A stretch of DNA of 64,000 nt from an uncultured Bacteroidales bacterium (GTDB taxonomy: Bacteria; Bacteroidota; Bacteroidia; Bacteroidales; Bacteroidaceae). Below, piece after piece: positions 13,894 through 23,344 of the stretch; within the stretch, counting starts at the first letter, position 1; each line of letters opens with the position of its first letter. Where the stretch lies: NCBI GenBank assembly GCA_902760315.1, contig CACWFV010000010.1:30548-94547 (forward strand), given 5' to 3'. The translations under genes and the position numbers were made by a program. The notes beneath the pieces are model-generated. The model was given only the letters and a program-made list of their open reading frames with translations, did not search any database and was not told the DNA's origin.

Positions 13894-16800
13894 TTATGCA
13901 GCGGCAGGTGTCTCCTCCTCACGGATGGTGCGACCCATCACGAGGAATGCGGTGGGAGCAGCAATGAAGAGTGACGACAGCGTACCGAAGACAACACCGA
14001 GAATCATAGCGAACGAGAAGCTGCGGATGGAGTCACCACCGAGGATGAAGATGCAGAGCAGCACAATCAGGGTCGTTACAGAGGTGTTGATGGTACGAGC
14101 CAGCGTCTGGTTCAGCGAGTCGTTGAAGAGCTGCTGACGGTCGCGCTTGCCATAGAGTTGGAAGTTCTCACGGATACGGTCGAAGACCACCACCTTATCG
14201 TTGATAGAGTAACCTATCACGGTCAGGATGGCACCGATGAATACCTGGTCAATCTCCAGCGACATGGGTACCCAACCCCACAGTACGGAGTAGAAGCCGA
14301 TAACCACGAGGGCATCGAGCGCCAGGGCGATGGTGGCACCGGTAGAGAAGGCCACATTGCGGAAGCGCAGCAGGATGTAGAGGAAGATGGCTACCAGGGC
14401 GATGAAGACGCTGATGATAGCGCCATAGGTGATGTCCTTAGCAACAGCGGGACCAACCTTGGCCGAACTGATGATGGAACCACCCTCGCGGACGTCGGGG
14501 TTCTTGAAGTCTTCCACACTGGCCTGGCTGACAAAGCCGCCCTTCTTCAGCGTGTTATAGAGAATGGTCTCTGCCTCATCGTCGACAGTAGGACTGTTGG
14601 ACTCGATGTCCCAGTTGGTAGATACACGGATGGTCTTGCCATCGGTACCGAGGGCGATGACGCTGGTGTTAGCCTCCTTGCCGGCATTCTCGCCGATGGT
14701 GTTGACGAAGGCACCGGCCAGGGCCTGACGGACTGACTCAACGGGAGTCTCCTTGTCGAGGGTAACAACGTAGTTGCGGCCACCGGTGAAGTCGATGCTC
14801 TGGCTGAGGCCACGGACAGCAAACGACACGCAGAACAGCACGGCAGCGGCACCCCATACGATGAATGACTTCTTGTACATGCCCATGAAGTTGTAGTTGG
14901 CGTTCTGCATCAGGTTCTTGGAATAGCCGGTAACGAAGGTCAGGTTGAGCCACTTGTCTTTCTTCAGGCGGTTCTCGTAGACCAGACGGGTCAGGAACAC
15001 GGCGGTGAAGAAGGAGCAGAAGATACCGATGATCCAAGTGGTGGCGAAGCCCTTGACAGGACCGGTACCGAAGAACAACAGGATGAAACCGGTAATGAGT
15101 GAGGTGACGTTAGAGTCGAAGATGGCAGAGAAGGCGTTGGAATAACCTTTCTGCAGAGCCTCCTTCAGGCCGAGGCCACGCTTCAGTTCCTCCTTGATGC
15201 GCTCGTAGATGAGCACGTTGGCATCAACGGCAGTACCCAGCGTCAGCACGATACCGGCAATACCCGGCATGGTCAGTGCGGCCTGGAACGAGGTCAGAAT
15301 ACCCAGCGTGAAGAACAGGTTGAAGAGCAGAGCGATATCGGCCAAGATGCCGGGAATGAAGCCGTACAGCATAATCATGTAGACCATCAGCAGCACGAAG
15401 GCAATGCAGAAGGACATGATACCCTGGCGGATGGACTGTGCACCGAGTGACGGTCCGACAACCTCTTCCTGTACGATGCGGGTAGGAGCCGGCATCTTAC
15501 CAGAGTTCAGTGTGTTGGCCAAGTCCTTGGTATCCTCGATGGTGAAGTTACCCGTAATCTGGGAGTTACCACCGTCAATCTGTGTCAAAATGCGGGGAGC
15601 ACTGTAGACAGCGTCGTCGAGTACGATGGCAACGCCACGGCCGATGTTCTGCTTGGTAATCTGGCTCCAGCGGCGAGCACCGTCAGAGTTCATCTGCATG
15701 GAAACAGAGGGGTGACCCATCTGGTCGAAGTCGTCCTTAGAAGAGGTGATGACGTCACCCTCCAGCGGAGCACGGCCGTTAGGCTCGGTAATCTTCAGCG
15801 CATAGAGAGCGAAGATGTCACCGTGGGTGTTCTCGCCACCAAAGTCCTCAGGCTTGGCACCCCAGCGCAGCTTGCACTCGGCAGGCAGCACCTGGGCGGC
15901 AATCTCAGAATAGATGATCTTGTCGACATCAGCGGTGTCACGGGCATTGGCATAACCGACGATGGCCAGGCCCTGACCCTGTACGGGCTGGAAGACGCTG
16001 AACAGCGGGTTCTGCTTCTTAGCCTCGGCGATGGCCTTGTCGTCAGCCTTGGCATCCTTCTTGGTCAGCTTGGCAGCGAGGTCGGCAGCGGCAGCAGTTT
16101 CAGCAACGGCGGCAGTGTCGGCAGCAGCCTCGGCAACAGTAGAGTCGGCAACCTCCTCGGCAACGCCATTGGTGGCAGCATACTTCTGGTTCAGCTGAGC
16201 CAGCAGGGGTACAATCTCTTGCGTGTTATAGGTCTCCCAGAACTCCAGGTTGGCAGAGCCCTGCAGCAACTTACGTACGCGCTCAGGCTCTTTGACACCG
16301 GGCATCTCGACCATGATACGGCCCGACTGACCTTCCAGCTTCTGGATATTCGGCTGTACAACGCCGAACTTATCGATACGGTTGCGAACAACATTGAACG
16401 AGTTGTCGACGGCAGACTGAACCTCGGCACGCAGGGCGCTCTCTACCTCAGAGTCGCTGGACTGAGTGCTTACCTTGCCCTTCATCTGCTGGGTAGCAAA
16501 CACGGCAGCCAAGGGGCGACCGTTACTGTTCTGCTTCCAATACTTGATGAACAGCGAGATAAAGTCGTTCTGACTAGTCTCTTCTTCCTTCTTAGCCTCT
16601 TCCATTGACTTCTTGTAGGCTGCTGCATCGGTCTTGTGGTCGGCCAGCACGTCGATAACGTCGGGCACGGAAACCTCCAAGATAACGTTCATACCGCCTT
16701 TCAAGTCAAGGCCAAGTCCCATCTCCAACTCGCGGCACTGCTTGAACGAATAGATTCCGCAGTACACTTTCTCGTTCATGATTGAGTCGAGGTACTCCTG

Positions 16801-16929
16801 ACCAGCCTCTTCACCCATGGCAGCGGCCTTACTTTCGTAGTGGCGCGTCACAAAAGTGAAGGAAAGGTAGAAGCAGCAAACGAGAATCAAGACGATTGCG
16901 ATAAATTTTACAATTCCTTTGTTTTGCAT
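13894..16929 (-). CDS. secDF: Protein translocase subunit SecDF (fused)
   Basis: 1011 residues combining SecD and SecF, which use the proton gradient to help pull exported proteins through SecYEG. SecD signs: one N-terminal membrane helix, MGLGLDLKGGMNV near residue 70, a large periplasmic region and a helix block with TLGTAVDANVLIYERIKEEL. The SecF half starts after about residue 640 with IDFTGGRNYVVTL and ends VIGYSINDKVVVFDRIRENF plus further helices. An alanine-rich, low-complexity insert (EEVADSTVAEAAADTAAVAE and on) lies near residue 250-300 of the periplasmic part. The fused form is normal in Bacteroidota. Confidence 0.96.
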   Translation of the reverse strand: MQNKGIVKFIAIVLILVCCFYLSFTFVTRHYESKAAAMGEEAGQEYLDSIMNEKVYCGIYSFKQCRELEMGLGLDLKGGMNVILEVSVPDVIDVLADHKTDAAAYKKSMEEAKKEEETSQNDFISLFIKYWKQNSNGRPLAAVFATQQMKGKVSTQSSDSEVESALRAEVQSAVDNSFNVVRNRIDKFGVVQPNIQKLEGQSGRIMVEMPGVKEPERVRKLLQGSANLEFWETYNTQEIVPLLAQLNQKYAATNGVAEEVADSTVAEAAADTAAVAETAAAADLAAKLTKKDAKADDKAIAEAKKQNPLFSVFQPVQGQGLAIVGYANARDTADVDKIIYSEIAAQVLPAECKLRWGAKPEDFGGENTHGDIFALYALKITEPNGRAPLEGDVITSSKDDFDQMGHPSVSMQMNSDGARRWSQITKQNIGRGVAIVLDDAVYSAPRILTQIDGGNSQITGNFTIEDTKDLANTLNSGKMPAPTRIVQEEVVGPSLGAQSIRQGIMSFCIAFVLLMVYMIMLYGFIPGILADIALLFNLFFTLGILTSFQAALTMPGIAGIVLTLGTAVDANVLIYERIKEELKRGLGLKEALQKGYSNAFSAIFDSNVTSLITGFILLFFGTGPVKGFATTWIIGIFCSFFTAVFLTRLVYENRLKKDKWLNLTFVTGYSKNLMQNANYNFMGMYKKSFIVWGAAAVLFCVSFAVRGLSQSIDFTGGRNYVVTLDKETPVESVRQALAGAFVNTIGENAGKEANTSVIALGTDGKTIRVSTNWDIESNSPTVDDEAETILYNTLKKGGFVSQASVEDFKNPDVREGGSIISSAKVGPAVAKDITYGAIISVFIALVAIFLYILLRFRNVAFSTGATIALALDALVVIGFYSVLWGWVPMSLEIDQVFIGAILTVIGYSINDKVVVFDRIRENFQLYGKRDRQQLFNDSLNQTLARTINTSVTTLIVLLCIFILGGDSIRSFSFAMILGVVFGTLSSLFIAAPTAFLVMGRTIREEETPAAA

Positions 16930-16975
16930 TGTTTGATTTTATTGTATTATTTAATGATTTCGCATTTTAAGCCTG

Positions 16976-16983
16976 CAAATATA
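16976..16983 (-). promoter_or_regulatory. secDF promoter -7 box
   Basis: TATATTTG on the minus strand, 46 bp before the secDF ATG. Confidence 0.65.
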
Positions 16984-17035
16984 CACATTTTTCTCCACTT
17001 ACGGAAATTTATTCAGAAAATTCGTGTCTTTTTTA

Positions 17036-18136
17036 CTATTTTGCACCTATTTTTACCCGGCACACGACTGGATAATGGTCGCTGGCATCCATTTTATCGT
17101 CTACAACACACTGATAGGGAGTGACATCCGGCGAGCAAAACACATGGTCAATGCGGAACGAGAAGGCTCTCTGATTATATGACAAACCAATACCTCTGCC
17201 GGTGGCCACGAAACAGTCGGTCAACTGCTCTGCCAAATGGTGGCGGGAATAGGAAATGGGGGAGTCGTTGAAGTCGCCACAGACAATGATAGGATAGCGT
17301 CCCAAGTAGCGGTCAACGAAATCGCTCACCGCAGCTATCTGCCTGCTACGCACGGCATTGGCCTCAGCCAGCTTGACCATCAACAGCTGCGACTCGTAGC
17401 GCAATGAGTCGTGCTCCATCTGGCCTTTCAGTATCTGTCGGTACTGCTGACGGTCAGACTCATTGAGGTGGCATCCCTCAAAGTGGTTATTGACCACGAT
17501 GACGGTGTCCCGGCCTACCTTGAGCCACCAGGCTGCGCTACCATTGTTGCTGACCGTCCAGTAGTCGATGCGCTCACGCCGGATGATGGGAAACCGGGTA
17601 TGCATGCCCAGACAGTTGAAGTGCAACTCGTCGTTGCACAGCACGATGGTGTCGTTATAGGTCAGGCCACGCTCTTCGAACTGCTTGAAACAGTAGCGAC
17701 GCCACGTGTCGTTGTCCTCCTGCAGGCAGACAATGTCGGCTTCCTGATTTTGCAGGTAGTCGCGCACTGCCTCAAATCCCTGTTCGTACTTATAGTTGCC
17801 CCCATAGCTACAGACGTTGTAGGACACTAACCGCAGGGCGTCGTCGGGCGGTGACTGACTGACATTGAGGGGCATATATATAGAAATAGGTACGTAAGCC
17901 AGCACAAATCCTACTACCGGCACCCAGGCTCTGGTCCACTTGAAGATAAGCCAGAACAGCAGGAATCCCATATTGATGACAGCCAGGATGGGGAATGCCA
18001 TGCCAATGGTAGAGAGCAAAGGGTGGTCGGCAGGATTGATGCGGTCGCTGAAACCTACCAGCAGCATCACTATGACAGTAGCGACATTGGCTCCCGTCAG
18101 CATCTGCACCACCCACTTCTTTAACTTGCTAATCAC
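17036..18136 (-). CDS. Membrane-anchored endonuclease/exonuclease/phosphatase (EEP) family protein
   Basis: 366 residues. Three hydrophobic segments lie within the first 95 residues, then an EEP catalytic domain. Its motifs appear in order: RLVSYNVCSYGG, IVCLQED, NHFEGC, IIVCGDFNDSPIS and MDASDHYPVVC, covering the metal-binding Asn, Glu, Asp/Asn and the final Asp-His. The family includes nucleases and phospho-diesterases acting on lipids or nucleic acids; with a membrane anchor a lipid or cell-surface substrate is possible, but nothing in the sequence decides. Its start overlaps the end of the rhomboid gene by 4 bp, so the two form an operon. Confidence 0.85.
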   Translation of the reverse strand: MISKLKKWVVQMLTGANVATVIVMLLVGFSDRINPADHPLLSTIGMAFPILAVINMGFLLFWLIFKWTRAWVPVVGFVLAYVPISIYMPLNVSQSPPDDALRLVSYNVCSYGGNYKYEQGFEAVRDYLQNQEADIVCLQEDNDTWRRYCFKQFEERGLTYNDTIVLCNDELHFNCLGMHTRFPIIRRERIDYWTVSNNGSAAWWLKVGRDTVIVVNNHFEGCHLNESDRQQYRQILKGQMEHDSLRYESQLLMVKLAEANAVRSRQIAAVSDFVDRYLGRYPIIVCGDFNDSPISYSRHHLAEQLTDCFVATGRGIGLSYNQRAFSFRIDHVFCSPDVTPYQCVVDDKMDASDHYPVVCRVKIGAK

Positions 18137-19074
18137 GACGGACGGCGCTGGTCAAACAATTTTTGCTTCTCTTCTTTCGTAAGACTGTCATAGCCACTCT
18201 TACGAATCTTGTCAAGTATGGCATCTATCTCCTCCTGATTCTGGCGCTGACGCTGGTTATACTCCTCGTCGGTCTCACGGCGACGAGACTGTTCGGCATG
18301 CATGTCGGGACGCTGCTGGCGGCGCTGGCGGTCCTCATATCTACGCCTCATGTTGTCGAAGAACTCTTGGCCATAACTACGGCCGAAGCGCTGACTGCTG
18401 TCGGGATGCCGCTGCCAGTAGCGTATTAGCAGGAAGCCAAACAGCATGCCGCCCAGGTGAGCCATGTGAGCCACCCCGTCGCCGGGGCCGCTCAGAGCCG
18501 AGAACAGTTCGATGGCGATATACCCCACAATGAGCCACTTGGCCTTGATGGGGAATGGGAAGGGAATGATGAACAGCCGCTCGTTGGGAAATATCATGCC
18601 AAAAGCCAGCAGGATGCCATAAACCGCACCCGACGCACCAATGGTGGTCCACATATTGATATAGCTGTCCATGGATATCTGCGCACCGCCCATGTTCACA
18701 TATTCATAGGCTGCCAAGCCCTGTACTACGTAATTGACATACTGCACCATTTCCTGCATGATGCCGGCGCCAACACCACAGACAATGTAATAAAAAAGGA
18801 ATTTCTTCGGTCCCCACACCCGTTCTATGACGGAACCGAACATCCAGAGGGCAAACATATTGAAAAGAATATGCGTAAAACCACCATGCAGAAACATGTA
18901 GGTCAGGAACTGATACACATGGAAATTGCTGGCCTTGAAGAAATGCAGACCAAGCAACGCATTCAGGTCGATGCCGCTGCGCTGCAACACATAGGTGGCC
19001 AAGAAAGCCAGTACGTTGATGACCAACAGATTTTTGGTCATAGTAGGCATATTGTTCATAGCTGTCGTTATCAA
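18133..19074 (-). CDS. Rhomboid-family intramembrane serine protease
   Basis: 313 residues with six or more membrane helices. The catalytic serine is in TIGASGAVYG (GxSG) and the histidine in VAHMAHLGGMLFGF; the loop LTYMFLHGGFTHILFNMFAL is also rhomboid-typical. The C-terminal 100 residues form a soluble arginine/glutamine-rich extension ending in LTKEEKQKLFDQ. Rhomboids cleave membrane proteins within the bilayer. First gene of a two-gene unit with the EEP protein. Confidence 0.93.
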   Translation of the reverse strand: MITTAMNNMPTMTKNLLVINVLAFLATYVLQRSGIDLNALLGLHFFKASNFHVYQFLTYMFLHGGFTHILFNMFALWMFGSVIERVWGPKKFLFYYIVCGVGAGIMQEMVQYVNYVVQGLAAYEYVNMGGAQISMDSYINMWTTIGASGAVYGILLAFGMIFPNERLFIIPFPFPIKAKWLIVGYIAIELFSALSGPGDGVAHMAHLGGMLFGFLLIRYWQRHPDSSQRFGRSYGQEFFDNMRRRYEDRQRRQQRPDMHAEQSRRRETDEEYNQRQRQNQEEIDAILDKIRKSGYDSLTKEEKQKLFDQRRPS

Positions 19075-19113
19075 TTAATCAGTTGACACATAGGGCACTT
19101 GCAGTACCATACG

Positions 19114-19134
19114 TACCTTTGCGCCGCAAAATTA
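19114..19134. promoter_or_regulatory. Facing -7 boxes between rhomboid and HU genes
   Basis: TAATTTTG on the minus strand (19127-19134) is well placed for the rhomboid operon. TACCTTTG on the plus strand (19114-19121) overlaps nearly the same segment and shares the palindrome TTTGCG-C-CGCAAA. Confidence 0.5.
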
Positions 19135-19239
19135 CGAAAAATATCTGTCTTTTGGCACAAAAATGCCGCAATACGCACTTTTTTTTACTAAAAAAGTAAC
19201 TTTTTGGGATTTTTTGTTTGTTTTTTCCCAAGTTTGCCT

Positions 19240-19247
19240 TATATTTG
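19240..19247 (+). promoter_or_regulatory. HU gene promoter
   Basis: TATATTTG with a TTTG 19 bp upstream fits the Bacteroidota consensus. The start codon follows 54 bp later. Confidence 0.75.
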
Positions 19248-19301
19248 TGGCCAAAATATTAACTTAAACTATTTATCATTAACATTTTAAACACATTCAT
19301 T

Positions 19302-19577
19302 ATGAACAAGACAGAATTAATCGATCAGATTGCAGCTGGTGCTGGTCTGACAAAAGTGGACGCAAAGAAGGCTCTCGATGCTACTGTAGCAGCTATCAAG
19401 GACGCTCTGGTAAAGGGTGACAAGATTCAGCTGGTTGGTTTCGGTACATTCGCTGTTACTGAGAAGCCCGCTCGCGAAGGCATCAACCCCGCCACCAAGC
19501 AGAAGATTACTATTGCTGCCAAGAAGGTTGCCAAGTTTAAGGCCGGCGCAGAGCTTGCTGAAGCTGTCAACAAGTAA
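19302..19577 (+). CDS. hup: HU-family DNA-binding protein
   Basis: 91 residues, the normal HU size. It starts MNKTELIDQIAAGAGLTKVD and has VGFGTFAVTEKPAREGINPA, containing the beta-arm with the DNA-kinking proline, and a lysine-rich end. HU bends and compacts DNA as a dimer. A single-gene unit with its own promoter and terminator. Confidence 0.97.
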   Translation: MNKTELIDQIAAGAGLTKVDAKKALDATVAAIKDALVKGDKIQLVGFGTFAVTEKPAREGINPATKQKITIAAKKVAKFKAGAELAEAVNK

Positions 19578-19601
19578 TTCTTGTCAATAAAAAATCATAC
19601 A

Positions 19602-19639
19602 AAAAAGGGCTACACTCAGGTGCAGTCCTTTTTCTTTTT
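19602..19639 (+). terminator. Terminator of the HU gene
   Basis: Stem AAAAAGGGCT/AGTCCTTTTT with one G-U pair, followed by CTTTTTG, 25 bp after the stop. Confidence 0.85.
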
Positions 19640-19643
19640 GTAT

Positions 19644-19687
19644 GTACGAGGATGTGTGGCTCACATCGGAGCCACGCATCCTCGTAC
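19644..19687 (-). terminator. Long hairpin at the end of the rha operon
   Basis: GTACGAGGATG-T-GTGGCTC pairs with GAGCCAC-G-CATCCTCGTAC, an almost perfect 19-bp stem, 5 bp past the rhaD stop. It lacks a strong U-tract, so it may act as a 3'-end stabiliser as well as a terminator. Confidence 0.65.
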
Positions 19688-19692
19688 AATAC

Positions 19693-20514
19693 TTAGCATG
19701 GGCGCTTCTTAGGAAGCTTGAAGACATCCTGCACCTCTTTCATCTGAGCCTCGGTCATGCCATCAGGCTCACTGCCCATGGAGCGGGCACACATATAGAT
19801 GTTGGCAGCCTTGCAGAGCACGTCGGTCTGGTCGAAGGCATCCATGATGTCCTGACCCACAGCCACTGTGCCGTGCTTCTCCCACATGACCACGTCGTGG
19901 GTCTTGATTTGTTCCAGTGTGGCTTCAGCAAGAGCCACCGACGAGGGCAGTGCATAAGGCACGATGCCGATGCCCAGAGGAGCAAAGGCCAGCGTCTCAG
20001 GAATCATAGACCAGAGCACGCGGGTCATCTCGTCGCCCTTCAGGAAGCGCTGGATATGACTCATGGCCACCAGTTCGATGGGGTGTGTATGCAGTGTAGC
20101 CTTATAGCATGAACCGGTCTCCAGCAGATAGTTCTGCAGAGCCAGATGAGTAGGCAACTCAGAGGTCGGCACAACGGGCTCGTCGGCAATCACCACGTAG
20201 CTGGCGCAGTCGTCCAGGATGCGGATGATGCTGCCATTCTGCATAGGTTCCTTGGCCAGGTCACGCATACGCTTACCCGTTCCCTTGCAATAGAAATACT
20301 TACCCTTGAGCTGGGGCAGCGTCATGCCAATCTGCTTGACATCGGAGATGGGCGGCAACTGCTTGCACTCGTCGTCCATAAACTCGGTAACGTTAACTGT
20401 GATGTTACCGCCATTGCGCTCGGCCCATCCTTTTTGCCATAGGTAGCCTGTCACCTCGGCTATCTGATAAACAACCGCCTTCAACTGTTCGCGGCCTTCC
20501 AAAATTGATTTCAT
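19693..20514 (-). CDS. rhaD: L-rhamnulose-1-phosphate aldolase
   Basis: 273 residues, the usual size. A zinc-dependent class II aldolase that splits rhamnulose-1-phosphate into DHAP and L-lactaldehyde in the cytoplasm. WAERNGGNITVNV near residue 30 is the phosphate-binding start; ATLHTHPIELVAMSH holds two zinc histidines, and VVMWEKHGTVAVG the third. Last gene of the rhaB-isomerase-MFS-rhaD operon, 41 bp after the transporter gene. Confidence 0.93.
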   Translation of the reverse strand: MKSILEGREQLKAVVYQIAEVTGYLWQKGWAERNGGNITVNVTEFMDDECKQLPPISDVKQIGMTLPQLKGKYFYCKGTGKRMRDLAKEPMQNGSIIRILDDCASYVVIADEPVVPTSELPTHLALQNYLLETGSCYKATLHTHPIELVAMSHIQRFLKGDEMTRVLWSMIPETLAFAPLGIGIVPYALPSSVALAEATLEQIKTHDVVMWEKHGTVAVGQDIMDAFDQTDVLCKAANIYMCARSMGSEPDGMTEAQMKEVQDVFKLPKKRPC

Positions 20515-20555
20515 AGTGATCTTATTTTTTGTTTCGTTGTATTAGTTCTTATGAG

Positions 20556-21887
20556 TTAATAATTATCGCCGTAGCGCTCCTTGGTAATCTGGTCGAGCGA
20601 CTTTCCACGCGTATTTGGCATGCCGATAAGACCAACGATGAGCGCCGTGAGCAGTAGGGCTACCATGCAGTAGGCTGCCAAGGTGAAGCCCTCGCCATTG
20701 TCACCATAAATAAAGGTGAAGACGAGTCCCCAGACGGCAGAGAGGCCACGAACCACAAAGAACATGAAGCCTTGGGCACCGGCACGGAACTTAGCAGGGA
20801 AGAGCTCGGAGCCCCACAGGGCGTAGAACACCTGTACCGAGCTGCCATTGTTGACGCCCCACAAGATGGTGAACAGCCAGATGCCGGCAATGGTAGACAC
20901 GCCACCACCGATAATAAGAATCCATGCCGTCAGCGCTGCTGCCAATCCGAAAACATAGAAGAAGCGATGAGCCACCTTGTCGACAAAGAACGAAATGATG
21001 AACGTGGTGACCACCACAAACACCCAGCTGACGCAGCTCAGCATATTGGCTGCCTCGTTGCTCAGGCCGCCGGCAGTCTCGTAGATATGGGGCATAAAGA
21101 AACCCATCACACTGGCTACCAGATTCCACGTCAAGTAGATAACAGCCAGGAATGCAACGGTCTTGACGGCTATCTTGTTGGTAAACAACAGTTTGATATT
21201 ATCCAAGATACCATTCTGGTCTTTCGCCTTGTTAGCCGTAAACTCGGCACTCTCTTCCAACTGGCGTTGCAGATTCCAAGCAATGAATGCCACGACGAAC
21301 AAAGTGAAGAACACTACACGAGAACTGAATACCTGGACGGCAGCCTCAGCAGCGTCGGCTCCCACAATACCATGAGCCAATGACTCAACAGGCCCGTAAA
21401 GATAGCCACCGGGGGCGAAGAGCATGCCGAAGAGCAGAATAATCATGGGACCGATGCCCCACGACATCTGCGAGATGCAGATGTTGCGGCCTCGGTTGTT
21501 GACTTCTGACGACTCAGAGATATAAGTCCACGAGGCCGGCACACCAATGCCAACAGAGATGCCCGTCACCATGAAGCCTGCCAACAGCATGGGGAAGTTG
21601 ACAGCCAGCATCACAATGAGCACACCCGTCATGTAGACCAGCAGATTGTAGGTAAAGATAAACTTACGCCCATATTTGTCTGCCAAGAAACCGCCGATAA
21701 TAGCACCGATAGCAGCACCAAGTGCATTGGCACTCAAAGCGTTAAGCCAGCCAAGATGCATCTCTGACAGTCCTAAGTAATTCTGCCACAGGGTGACACC
21801 ACTGGCTCCGGCAACGATGGCACCGGCATCAAGATAGTTATTGAGCGATACCGCAAGGGTGCTCTTCAGACTTCCACTATTAGCCAT
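20556..21887 (-). CDS. MFS sugar transporter, probably for L-rhamnose
   Basis: 443 residues with about 12 membrane helices. Sugar-porter signs are GGFLADKYGRKFIF between helices 2 and 3 and the closing PNTRGKSLDQITKE, which matches the PETKGK-type end of that family. It lies 6 bp after the isomerase gene in the rhamnose operon, so I infer import of L-rhamnose. It is not of the RhaT (DMT-type) family. Substrate assignment rests on context only. Confidence 0.8.
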   Translation of the reverse strand: MANSGSLKSTLAVSLNNYLDAGAIVAGASGVTLWQNYLGLSEMHLGWLNALSANALGAAIGAIIGGFLADKYGRKFIFTYNLLVYMTGVLIVMLAVNFPMLLAGFMVTGISVGIGVPASWTYISESSEVNNRGRNICISQMSWGIGPMIILLFGMLFAPGGYLYGPVESLAHGIVGADAAEAAVQVFSSRVVFFTLFVVAFIAWNLQRQLEESAEFTANKAKDQNGILDNIKLLFTNKIAVKTVAFLAVIYLTWNLVASVMGFFMPHIYETAGGLSNEAANMLSCVSWVFVVVTTFIISFFVDKVAHRFFYVFGLAAALTAWILIIGGGVSTIAGIWLFTILWGVNNGSSVQVFYALWGSELFPAKFRAGAQGFMFFVVRGLSAVWGLVFTFIYGDNGEGFTLAAYCMVALLLTALIVGLIGMPNTRGKSLDQITKERYGDNY

Positions 21888-21893
21888 ACTGAT

Positions 21894-23324
21894 TTATCTG
21901 CAAACTACGTCACACTCAATATTGAAAATCTTAGCCACCTTGAGGATGGTGTCGATATGGTGACCAACGGCTGCTGCCATGTGGTGGGTAGGACCAGCCT
22001 CGCTCCACTTGTTGACAAACTCACGGCAGGACAAAGAGAACTTAGTGCGCATGTTGGTGTCGCCAAACATGAAAATTTCGCCCTCTTCGTTGACACCTTC
22101 AGCAGCCACAAACTTGAAGACGCCGTTCTTATCTTGCGTAATAGCCAGGTAAGTAACCGGACCCGTGGGAGGATAGAACTGGGTGAGGTAGCCACCACCA
22201 GTCTTGCCGTGGAATACGGGCACAATCTTCATGGTAGGCTTGTGGGCCTGAGAGATGTCAAAGTCGCCAGAACCAGAGTGGCCAATGATGCAGATGTCCT
22301 TGGGGAAGTCGATGCTGTACATCTCGGCAAGGGTGCCCGTGCCAGAGATTGTCTTCAGGATAGACATGGCCATGGCCACCTTCATGTCGCCCTCAACGGC
22401 ACAAGCTGTGTGCTGCTTGATGAGCATAGAGAAGGCAGGAATGAGCATGGAGTCGAGCTTGCCGGCTACGCCCTGGGCAAAGCCAGCATAGTGAGAGGCT
22501 ATCATGCCGAGCTTCTCGTCCTTGACCCACTGTTCGAAGGCAACAACATACTTGGCCATGTCCCATACCTTCTCGATGGTGCCGCCACCCTCAATCTCGA
22601 AGGTGTCGAGGATATCCTGAGCCTTGGCACGGATGGCAGCCTCATCGGTGATGTTGTCGGCAATGGCCCACATCTGTTCCCAGTCGAACTGCTTGGTATA
22701 GACGAACATGCGGTGGTAGAGGTTGGTTTCATCGATATAGAGGTCCATCATGCCGGGATACGGACGGCCAATCTGTGCGATATTGGTATCACGGAAGCGG
22801 CGACGCACCTGGGCAGCACGGCACCAGTCCTCAATCTCTGCCTGTACGCCGGGGTCGCCACCTTCTACTACACCAGTGATGACTGCCGAGCGCTTGCCGG
22901 CACGGTTGAGGTCGGCCACCATCTCGCCAATGGCACCGCAAGCGTAGAGGTCGCCCAGCCAGGTGGGAATGTCGGTCTTGGCATAGTCGGGAGCCAACTT
23001 CTTCTGCAGGTTGACGATGACGACGGGTACGTCGAGGTCGCGCACGGCGGGCAACATATTATAAGAGGTGCAGTAGGTGAGCATCTGCAGAATAACCAGG
23101 TCTACGTCGGCAGCACGAAACTTGTCGCCGGCAGCCATGGACTGCTCCTTGGTGGTCACCATGCCGCCATCAATGATCTCGATGGTGTCGGGCAACGTCT
23201 TCTTGAAGTCTGCATACTGCTGTTCGAAGTTAGGAACAAGCTGAGGAAACTGGGGCAGATAAGCCTGGAGCGCAATGCTGAAGACACCCACCCTTGCTTT
23301 GGTTTCTACTAATGGTTTTGCCAT
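21894..23324 (-). CDS. L-arabinose/L-fucose isomerase-family protein, probable rhamnose isomerase
   Basis: 476 residues. Not of the TIM-barrel RhaA family. The metal-site residues of arabinose isomerase are visible: E311 in CAVEGDMKVA, E334 in LAEMYSIDF, H349 in CIIGHSGSGD and H448 in GPTHHMAAA, matching E306, E333, H350 and H450 of E. coli AraA. It lies between the rhamnulokinase and transporter genes, and no rhaA gene is present, so it probably converts L-rhamnose to L-rhamnulose by non-orthologous replacement. The fold is seen; the substrate is inferred from neighbours. Confidence 0.8.
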   Translation of the reverse strand: MAKPLVETKARVGVFSIALQAYLPQFPQLVPNFEQQYADFKKTLPDTIEIIDGGMVTTKEQSMAAGDKFRAADVDLVILQMLTYCTSYNMLPAVRDLDVPVVIVNLQKKLAPDYAKTDIPTWLGDLYACGAIGEMVADLNRAGKRSAVITGVVEGGDPGVQAEIEDWCRAAQVRRRFRDTNIAQIGRPYPGMMDLYIDETNLYHRMFVYTKQFDWEQMWAIADNITDEAAIRAKAQDILDTFEIEGGGTIEKVWDMAKYVVAFEQWVKDEKLGMIASHYAGFAQGVAGKLDSMLIPAFSMLIKQHTACAVEGDMKVAMAMSILKTISGTGTLAEMYSIDFPKDICIIGHSGSGDFDISQAHKPTMKIVPVFHGKTGGGYLTQFYPPTGPVTYLAITQDKNGVFKFVAAEGVNEEGEIFMFGDTNMRTKFSLSCREFVNKWSEAGPTHHMAAAVGHHIDTILKVAKIFNIECDVVCR

Positions 23325-23344
23325 AATACTTGATATTATTTTAG

